A stretch of DNA of 6,817 nucleotides from assembly GCA_036844615.1 (NCBI GenBank), contig DAIUFK010000094.1, positions 1 through 6,817 of the forward strand, read 5' to 3'. Positions 1 to 5,011 of the stretch are shown piece by piece. Under the pieces are notes generated by a model. That model was not told where the DNA came from, made no database searches, and worked only from the letters and a program-made list of their open reading frames with translations. The translations under genes and the position numbers were made by a program. How positions within the stretch are numbered: position 1 is the first letter of the stretch; every line of letters starts with the position of its first letter. Source of the DNA: Palsa-872 sp036844615. Its GTDB lineage: Bacteria > Chloroflexota > Dormibacteria > Dormibacterales > Dormibacteraceae.

Positions 1-79
1 ACTACACGCAGGAAGACTTCACCAAGAACGGCGAAACGTACGACGTCATCTTCGACGCTGTCGGCAAGCACTCGTTCAG
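1..79 (+). repeat. Direct repeat, copy 1 (paralogue duplication)
   Basis: This stretch matches 993-1071 without gaps, with nine mismatches in 79 bases by hand comparison. It codes for YTQEDFTKNG and the following YDVIFDAVG segment in both genes. It is the best-conserved DNA block of a longer diverged duplication. It is not a mobile element; the repeat reflects gene duplication or gene conversion. Confidence 0.85.
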
Positions 80-383
80 CCGCTGCAAAGGCTCACTGAA
101 GCGAGGCGGCGCCTATGTGGCAACCGACGGGCTCATCCGGAATTTGAGCCTTGCGCTGTGGACCTCGCGTATCGGAGACAAGAAGGTGTTGTTCCCGATT
201 CCACCTCACTACTCAAAGAAAAACGTCCTCTTCATCAAGGATCTCATCGAGGCCGGTAAGTTCCGCGCGGTAATCGACCGGTCCTACCCGTTGGAGGAGG
301 TGGTCGAGGCGACCAGGTATGTCGAGACGCAGAAGAAGACCGGAAACGTCGTCCTGACGATCAACGGAGGTCGAGCCCAATGA
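1..383 (+). CDS. NAD(P)-dependent zinc-type (MDR) alcohol dehydrogenase/quinone reductase-like protein, C-terminal fragment
   Basis: The reading frame is open from base 3 and ends at TGA 381-383. Only the last ~126 residues are visible because the gene is cut by the window edge. The visible part begins in the second half of the nucleotide-binding domain (YTQEDF, then YDVIFDAVG, a common MDR segment in which the cofactor domain continues). It ends with the typical MDR C-terminal block RYVETQKKTGNVVLTI. A GTG at 117 looks like a start but lies inside the conserved fold. The fragment aligns with the C-terminal third of the next gene at about 69% amino-acid identity by hand count, with one single-residue gap near residue 45 of the fragment. 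The two genes overlap by four bases, so they are almost certainly co-transcribed. The family transfers hydride between NAD(P)H and alcohols, aldehydes, enones or quinones. The substrate here is unknown. Confidence 0.9.
   Translation, partial: YTQEDFTKNGETYDVIFDAVGKHSFSRCKGSLKRGGAYVATDGLIRNLSLALWTSRIGDKKVLFPIPPHYSKKNVLFIKDLIEAGKFRAVIDRSYPLEEVVEATRYVETQKKTGNVVLTINGGRAQ
366..370 (+). promoter_or_regulatory. Shine-Dalgarno GGAGG for the second dehydrogenase
   Basis: A perfect GGAGG lies nine bases before the ATG at 380, inside the last codons of the upstream gene. It fixes the start of the second dehydrogenase at 380. Together with the ATGA overlap it indicates translational coupling of the two paralogues. 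Confidence 0.8.
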
Positions 384-1357
384 GAGCAGTTGTCTACGAC
401 AGGTACGGGCCGCCAGAGGTCCAGCGTTTCGAAGAGGTCGAGCGACCCGTCCCGAAAGAGGATGAGGTCCTTGTCAAGATTCACGCCACCACCGTCAACC
501 GGTCGGACGTTCACATTCGTGAAGCCAACCGAAGCAGCGGCAGGGCCATGACTGTCGTAAGCCGCATGATCTCGGGCGTCCGCCGGCCCAGGCAGCGGAT
601 CCTTGGTTCCGAGTTTGCGGGTGTGGTCGAAGCAGCCGGCGCCGCAGTCAAAGAGTTTGCCGTCGGTGACCAGGTATTTGGCAACAGCGGGCTGCGGATG
701 GGTGCACACGCCGAGTTCATCTGCGCGCGCGAGAGCTCTCGAATCGCACAGATGCCGGTTGGAATGAGCTTCGTCGAGGCCGCGGCAGCCAGCGACGGAG
801 CGCTCAGTGGGCTGCCTGGCCTGAGGGCAGCAGGCCTCGGCAAGGGACGCACGATCCTCATCTACGGCGCCTCCGGGGCCATCGGCACCGCGGGTGTACA
901 GCTTGCCAAGTATTTCGGCGCCGACGTCACCGCCGTGACCAGCACGAAGAACCTCGAGCTGGTGAGATCGCTCGGAGCGGACAGGGTGATCGACTACACG
1001 CAGGAGGACTTCACCAAGAACGGGCAGACATACGACGTCATCTTCGACGCGGTAGGCAGGCATTCGTTCAGGCGGAGCCGCGGCTCGCTCAACCCCGGGG
1101 GCTGCTTCCTGCCAACTGACGGCGCCGCGAATCTCTTCTGGGCCCTATGGGGCTTGCGGTTCGGAAACAAGAAGGTGCTGTTCGAGTTGCCGCCGCGACA
1201 GACGAAGCAGGACGTTCTCTTTCTCAAGGAGCTCATCGAGACAGGGAAGTTCCGGCCCGTCATTGACAGGTGTTACCCGTGGGAGGAAGTGATCGAGGCA
1301 ACCAGGTACGTCGAAACCCGGAGGAAGGTTGGAAACGTCGTGCTGACCGTGTCTTAG
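380..1357 (+). CDS. NAD(P)-dependent MDR-superfamily alcohol dehydrogenase / quinone oxidoreductase-like protein
   Basis: Complete protein of 325 residues, the usual length for the non-zinc MDR branch. The N-terminal GroES-like domain (about 1-125) starts MRAVVYDRYGPPEV and contains VNRSDVHIREAN (39-50) and GSEFAGVVEAAG (76-87). The Rossmann domain carries the cofactor motif GASGAIG (163-169) followed by VQLAKYFGADV, and DYTQEDF at 205-211. The C-terminal block is RYVETRRKVGNVVLTV. Zinc-type alcohol dehydrogenases have Cys near the first motif and His in GHE; here these positions are Ser/Asp and Ser, and no four-cysteine structural zinc loop is present. This points to a zinc-independent quinone-oxidoreductase-like reductase despite the common 'zinc-binding dehydrogenase' domain name. 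Start chosen at ATG 380 because of GGAGG nine bases upstream. The substrate is not recognisable. It is a paralogue of the preceding gene and converges on the carboxylase gene downstream. Confidence 0.92.
   Translation: MRAVVYDRYGPPEVQRFEEVERPVPKEDEVLVKIHATTVNRSDVHIREANRSSGRAMTVVSRMISGVRRPRQRILGSEFAGVVEAAGAAVKEFAVGDQVFGNSGLRMGAHAEFICARESSRIAQMPVGMSFVEAAAASDGALSGLPGLRAAGLGKGRTILIYGASGAIGTAGVQLAKYFGADVTAVTSTKNLELVRSLGADRVIDYTQEDFTKNGQTYDVIFDAVGRHSFRRSRGSLNPGGCFLPTDGAANLFWALWGLRFGNKKVLFELPPRQTKQDVLFLKELIETGKFRPVIDRCYPWEEVIEATRYVETRRKVGNVVLTVS
993..1071 (+). repeat. Direct repeat, copy 2 (paralogue duplication)
   Basis: Second copy of the block at 1-79, at a constant offset of 992 bases, with nine mismatches. 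It lies in the Rossmann domain coding region of the complete dehydrogenase. Similarity falls in the next ~120 bases, which need a one-codon gap, and rises again toward the C-terminal codons (about 1255-1350). Confidence 0.85.
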
Positions 1358-2991
1358 AGCGGGATGTTCCCGTGCTTGCGCGGTGGGCGTTCCACAGTCT
1401 TGCGCAGGCACAGCTGCAGGCCGCGGACCAACTCGCGCCGCGTCTGGCTCGGCTCGATCACGTCGTCGATGTATCCACGCTCAGCAGCCACGTAGGGGTT
1501 GGCGAACCGCGCTGTGTACTCGGCGACCAGTTCTTTGCGCCGCGCCGCTGGGTCCGCAGCCGCAGTCAGGTCGCGCCTGTAGATGATGTTCACAGCCGCC
1601 TCGGGCCCCATCACAGCGATCTCGGCAGTCGGCCACGCGAGGTTCAGGTCGGCGCCCATCTGCTTCGGGGACATCACGCAGTAAGCCCCGCCGTAGTCCT
1701 TCCGGGTGATGACAGTCAGCTTTGGCACTGTCGCCTCGGCGTATGCGTAGAGAAGCTTGGCTCCGTGGCGGATGATCCCGCCGTGCTCCTGGTCGCGCCC
1801 CGGCAGGTAGCCCGGCACGTCCACGAACGACACGATAGGAATGCCAAAGGCGTCGCAGAAGCGGATGAAGCGAGCCGCCTTGACCGAGGCGTTGATGTCG
1901 ATGGCACCAGCCAGGACCTTCGGCTGGTTGCCCACGATGCCGACGACATGGCCGCCAAGCCTGCCCAGCCCGACGATCATGTTCGGCGCGAAGAACGCCT
2001 GGATCTCGAAGAACTCGCGGTCGTCGAGCACTCGCGAAACGACGTGGCGCATGTCATACGGCTTGTTGGGCGCCTCGGGCACTATCGTCTGCAGCTCGGG
2101 GTCGGCCCGCTCGGGGTCGTCGGTCGTCGGGAGGTAGGGCGGCCGCTCGCCGTTGCTCGACGGGAGGTAGGACAGGAGCTTGCGCACACCCGCCGCGCAC
2201 GCCTCCTCGGTTCGCGGCAGGAAGTGGGCGACGCCCGAGGTCGCGTTGTGCACGTCGCCACCGCCGAGCTCATCGAAGGAGACGCTCTCCCCAGTGACCA
2301 CGCGGATGACCTCCGGGCCCGTGATGAACATGTAGCCCTGGCCGGCGACGATGAAGATGAAGTCGGTGATTGCCGGCGAGTAGACCGCGCCCCCGGTGCA
2401 GGGGCCCGCGATCACGCTGATCTGTGGAATGACACCAGACGAGCGAACGTTGCGGAAGAAGATGTCGGCGTAGCCGGCGAGCGCGACGACGCCCTCCTGG
2501 ATGCGCGCGCCGCCTGAGTCGTTGATCCCGATGATCGGCACCCGGTTTCGAAGCGCCAGCTCCTGGACCTTGACGATCTTCTCTGCGGTCACCTCCCCCA
2601 GGGAGCCGCCGAATACTGTGGCGTCGTAGGCGTAGACGGCAACCGGGCGGCGATCGATCTCGCCGAAGCCTGCGACCACGCCGTCGCCTGCGATCCGGCG
2701 GTCCTCCATGCCGAAGCCGTGCGCGCGGTGGGTCGCGAACACGTCGAGTTCGACGAAAGAGCCCTCGTCGAGGAGCATCTCGATACGCTCGCGGGCTGTG
2801 GCCTTGCCTGTGGCTCGCCGCTTGTTGGCAGCGTCGTTCTCGGAGTGGAGCGCCTGGTACCGGCGCTTGCGGTACTGGTTGATCTTCTGTTCGGACACCG
2901 TCGTCGCGACTCGCTCGGGCGCTTCGACGCCCTCCACCGCGGGCGTCGTTCGGCGCACCGGAGTCATGCTTTTTGGTCTGCGTGCTGCCAT
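1354..2991 (-). CDS. Acyl-CoA carboxylase carboxyltransferase (beta) subunit, PccB/AccD-type
   Basis: 545 residues from ATG 2991. It transfers carboxyl from biotin on a carrier subunit to an acyl-CoA (acetyl-, propionyl- or similar) in the cytoplasm. Two crotonase-like halves are visible. The N half has TARERI (65-70), NDSGGARIQEG (157-167) and GPCTGGAVYSPA (197-208). The C half has DVPGYLPG (391-398), QEHGGIIRHGAKLL (401-414), GGAYC (434-438) and AWPTAEIAVMGPE. The protein ends KHGNIPL, the classic PccB/MmdA terminus. The residue after GGAY is Cys438, where propionyl-CoA carboxylases, as I recall them, have Asp; acyl specificity is therefore uncertain. The start is unsettled: GTG 3021 (555 aa), ATG 2991, ATG 2967 (537 aa) and GTG 2898 (514 aa) are all in frame and none has a good ribosome site. 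Family similarity clearly begins by about 45 codons after 3021. No biotin carboxylase gene is adjacent. A decarboxylase alpha subunit is the main alternative. Confidence 0.93.
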   Translation of the reverse strand: MAARRPKSMTPVRRTTPAVEGVEAPERVATTVSEQKINQYRKRRYQALHSENDAANKRRATGKATARERIEMLLDEGSFVELDVFATHRAHGFGMEDRRIAGDGVVAGFGEIDRRPVAVYAYDATVFGGSLGEVTAEKIVKVQELALRNRVPIIGINDSGGARIQEGVVALAGYADIFFRNVRSSGVIPQISVIAGPCTGGAVYSPAITDFIFIVAGQGYMFITGPEVIRVVTGESVSFDELGGGDVHNATSGVAHFLPRTEEACAAGVRKLLSYLPSSNGERPPYLPTTDDPERADPELQTIVPEAPNKPYDMRHVVSRVLDDREFFEIQAFFAPNMIVGLGRLGGHVVGIVGNQPKVLAGAIDINASVKAARFIRFCDAFGIPIVSFVDVPGYLPGRDQEHGGIIRHGAKLLYAYAEATVPKLTVITRKDYGGAYCVMSPKQMGADLNLAWPTAEIAVMGPEAAVNIIYRRDLTAAADPAARRKELVAEYTARFANPYVAAERGYIDDVIEPSQTRRELVRGLQLCLRKTVERPPRKHGNIPL

Positions 2992-3016
2992 ACCGCATAT
3001 CGTAGGCGCGTGCCAA
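2987..3016 (-). promoter_or_regulatory. Tentative sigma-70-type promoter for the carboxyltransferase gene
   Basis: Read on the minus strand, TTGGCA (3016-3011) is followed after 18 bases by TATGGC (2992-2987). The first matches TTGACA at five of six positions; the second is a weak -10 element. If it is real, transcription would start near 2980, and translation would start at ATG 2967 or GTG 2898, not at 2991. This is visual matching only, and such matches arise by chance. Confidence 0.25.
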
Positions 3017-3022
3017 GGCACG
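3009..3022. promoter_or_regulatory. Inverted repeat, candidate operator in the divergent control region
   Basis: CGTGCC-AA-GGCACG is a 6-2-6 inverted repeat with perfect arms. It lies between the divergently read carboxyltransferase and glycosyltransferase genes. It overlaps the tentative -35 element of the minus-strand promoter and lies 20 bases before the TTG start of the plus-strand gene. The position suits a repressor or dual regulator of both genes. No second copy was noticed in the window, and no regulator gene is present to pair with it. Confidence 0.35.
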
Positions 3023-3041
3023 GCCCTCGACTGAAATCCGC

Positions 3042-4316
3042 TTGATTCAGCGCCTCAGGGTCGCGGCCGCCGAGATCCTTTCGCGACCTGCGCTCTACTG
3101 GGCGATCGCTGCAGTCTTCTGGCTTCGCGTCATCGTGCTGTCAGCCCTGACACCGCGCCGTCCCGACGCGGAGGGCATGTGGGAGGGAGCCCACGCCTTC
3201 CTCACGAACCCCTCGCACATGTATGACGCGGCGGCTGCCTACCTCGCCCAGACGCACGTCATCGCTCCGCCTGGCGTGCTCGCCGCGTTCGTCAGCCCGC
3301 CGCCTGTCGCGGTCCTTGCGATCCCTGTCGCCCTTCTGCCAAGAAGCGTTGGCGTCGAGGTGTGGACTGTCATCGACGCGATCGCCCTGCTTGGAGGGTT
3401 GCTGCTTTTCTACAGGACGCTCGGCACAAAGCATCGCCTTGCGCAGCCTGTCTTCTGGCTCGTTGCCGGTTACTTTCCACCCGTTTTCGCGGACGTCAGC
3501 GCCGGACAGCGCGGCGGCATCATCCTGCTCGGGGCGATGGCCTCCATCTGGCTGGAGTCCAGCAGGCCGGTGCTCGGCGGTGCTGCAGGCGGGCTCGCCG
3601 CCGCCCTCAAGTACTACCCGGCGGCGATGGTGATCGGCGTGCGGCCGGCCTTTCGCCTTCGATATGCAGCTGCCCTCGGCGCGGTCCTCGTATTGGTCAC
3701 TGCCCTTTCCTTCGCCCCCCTTGGGTTCGGCGGCGCTGTCTTCTATTACCAGCACGTCCTGGTCCCCTCGCTGGCGTCGAACAACACCGACTGCGCCTAT
3801 GACTCAGTGCGGACCCTGTTCATGCGGACGATCGGCGGTGAACCGTTTCTCCAGCCGACCGGGAGCGGCTACGTCCTGGTCCAATCGCCCCTTCACCTGG
3901 GCACCTTCGCGCTCGTCCTGTCGTATCTCAGCGCCCTCCTGTTCGCGGCCGGCGCAGCCTGGGCCGCGTGGCGCAGCGGCTGGAACCCCGCCTACGGAAT
4001 GGCCGTTGGATTTGCCCTCGGCGCGCTGGTCCCCAATGAGGTGTGGCCGTACCAGTGGTTGCCCCTGCTCCCGCTCATCCTCATCCTCATGGTGCGCGCG
4101 ATCGAGCGGCGGCGAACTTTGACGCTCGGTCTCCTCGGCGTCTGCCTCCTCGGGTTCTTCCGCCAGCCGTGCGATCTTTTCTTCCCAAACCTGTGGACCG
4201 TTGCCGCAATTGGAGTGTTCGTGTTGGCGCTATGGGAAAATCGGCTTTTCCGTCATGAGGTCGCACCGACCTCGCGTTCCGAGAAGGAGGACACCGCGCA
4301 TGGCGCTGAACGCTGA
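3042..4316 (+). CDS. Polytopic membrane glycosyltransferase, GT87/DUF2029 family
   Basis: 424 residues with about 10-12 hydrophobic segments, at roughly 17-37, 79-100, 107-125, 134-151, 157-171, 174-200, 205-228, 285-309, 316-333, 337-352, 358-373 and 382-398. The pattern is that of GT-C enzymes of family GT87, which includes mycobacterial PimE and AftC and transfers sugars from polyprenyl-phosphate donors at the outer face of the membrane. Seen features are a first outside loop with Asp42 and HMYDAAAAYLA, then SPPPVAVLAIPVALLP (85-100), a GQ motif at 155-156 (GQRGG where many members have GQxN), and GGLAAALKYYPAAM (183-196). Asp42 is the likely catalytic-loop acid by analogy, not shown. The start is TTG 3042; upstream codons to the TAG at 3003 offer no ATG or GTG, and no ribosome site is evident. 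The charged tail carries the next gene's ribosome site. Acceptor and sugar are unknown. Confidence 0.82.
   Translation: MIQRLRVAAAEILSRPALYWAIAAVFWLRVIVLSALTPRRPDAEGMWEGAHAFLTNPSHMYDAAAAYLAQTHVIAPPGVLAAFVSPPPVAVLAIPVALLPRSVGVEVWTVIDAIALLGGLLLFYRTLGTKHRLAQPVFWLVAGYFPPVFADVSAGQRGGIILLGAMASIWLESSRPVLGGAAGGLAAALKYYPAAMVIGVRPAFRLRYAAALGAVLVLVTALSFAPLGFGGAVFYYQHVLVPSLASNNTDCAYDSVRTLFMRTIGGEPFLQPTGSGYVLVQSPLHLGTFALVLSYLSALLFAAGAAWAAWRSGWNPAYGMAVGFALGALVPNEVWPYQWLPLLPLILILMVRAIERRRTLTLGLLGVCLLGFFRQPCDLFFPNLWTVAAIGVFVLALWENRLFRHEVAPTSRSEKEDTAHGAER
4284..4290 (+). promoter_or_regulatory. Shine-Dalgarno AAGGAGG that sets the hydrolase start
   Basis: A near-perfect anti-16S match lies nine bases before ATG 4300 and inside the last codons of the glycosyltransferase, where it encodes part of the Glu/Lys-rich tail. 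It shows that the hydrolase starts at 4300 and not at the upstream in-frame codon at 4201. Confidence 0.9.
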
Positions 4317-5010
4317 GGTCAGTTTCACCTGGCTGAGCCACGGGACCTGGAAGGTCCGGAGCGCCAAATGGAAGGAGATCATCATCGACCCCTGGGTCAT
4401 GAACAACCCTGTGACGCCAGAGGCCCTGAAGAAGGTAGAGAAGTGCGACCTCATGCTCATCACGCACGGCCATTTCGACCACATCCATGACGCGCTCGAG
4501 ATCGCCAAGGCGCACAAGCCGAAGATCGTCAGCAACTTCGAGATCACCAGCTGGCTTGGCTCGAAGGGAGTTGACGCATCGACCCTGATCGGAGGTAACA
4601 CCGGCGGCACCATCGCGGTCGACGGCATCAAGGTGACGCTGGTTCACGCCGAGCACTCATGCGGCATCACCGACGGCGACAGCATCGTCTACGGCGGGAA
4701 CGCGCAAGGCCTTGTCATCGAGTTCGAGAACGGGTTCACCGTCTACTTCGCCGGCGACACCGACGTCTTCGGCGATATGGCCCTCATCGCAGAGCTTGGC
4801 AAGTTCGATGTTGCGTTTCTCCCCATAGGCGACTTTTACACGATGGGCCCCGAGCGCGCGGCGAAGGCGGTGTCCCTCCTTGGCGTGAAGACGGTGGTGC
4901 CCATGCACTTCGGCACCTTCCCAGCGCTGGCAGGCCGGCCTTCCGACCTTCAGAAGCTGGTCGGCTCGGGGGTGCAGGTGCTCGACATCAAACCTGGCGA
5001 CATCGTCTGA
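4300..5010 (+). CDS. UPF0173 family metal-dependent hydrolase (metallo-beta-lactamase fold)
   Basis: 236 residues, the usual UPF0173 length. The metal-binding signature THGHFDH is at 55-61 (His56, His58, Asp60, His61). Further expected ligands are His116 or His119 in VHAEHS, Asp153 in FAGDTDVF, and His203 in VPMHFGTFP. The family hallmarks YGGNAQGLVIEF (131-142), LPIGDFYTMGPERAA (174-188) and the N-terminal LSHG strand are present, so the metal site looks complete. Relatives in this fold include the lactonase UlaG; UPF0173 proteins themselves have no firmly assigned substrate. No signal peptide is visible, so it is probably cytoplasmic. The frame is open further upstream, but AAGGAGG nine bases before ATG 4300 decides the start. 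It overlaps the glycosyltransferase end by 17 bases and is separated from the amidase by one base, consistent with translation-coupled expression. Confidence 0.93.
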   Translation: MALNAEVSFTWLSHGTWKVRSAKWKEIIIDPWVMNNPVTPEALKKVEKCDLMLITHGHFDHIHDALEIAKAHKPKIVSNFEITSWLGSKGVDASTLIGGNTGGTIAVDGIKVTLVHAEHSCGITDGDSIVYGGNAQGLVIEFENGFTVYFAGDTDVFGDMALIAELGKFDVAFLPIGDFYTMGPERAAKAVSLLGVKTVVPMHFGTFPALAGRPSDLQKLVGSGVQVLDIKPGDIV

Positions 5011-5011
5011 G

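Noticed and set aside
117..383. Independent 88-residue gene starting at GTG 117
   Set aside because: The frame is open to the window start, and the upstream residues match the Rossmann domain of the neighbouring paralogue, so this is the tail of a longer gene.
284..1063. Minus-strand open frame of 259 codons opposite the dehydrogenases
   Set aside because: It lies across two clear MDR genes and has no recognisable motif; it is a compositional shadow.
1360..1372. CGGGA-TGT-TCCCG hairpin just after the dehydrogenase stop, as a terminator
   Set aside because: The stem is only five base pairs, no T-run follows on either strand, and the bases encode the conserved HGNIPL end of the carboxyltransferase, which explains the symmetry.
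1270..2517. Long plus-strand open frame (415 codons) opposite the carboxyltransferase
   Set aside because: It is antisense to a gene with unmistakable PccB motifs. Its translation is rich in Arg, Val, Asp and His with no recognisable domain, as expected from high-GC shadow frames.
2973..3003. Plus-strand promoter TTGGTC - 19 bases - TATCGT for the glycosyltransferase
   Set aside because: The -35 matches only half of the consensus and the spacer is long, so it is not distinguishable from chance.
4201..4299. Longer hydrolase starting at 4201
   Set aside because: It would overlap the glycosyltransferase by 116 bases and add residues not seen in UPF0173 proteins, while ATG 4300 has an excellent AAGGAGG at nine bases.
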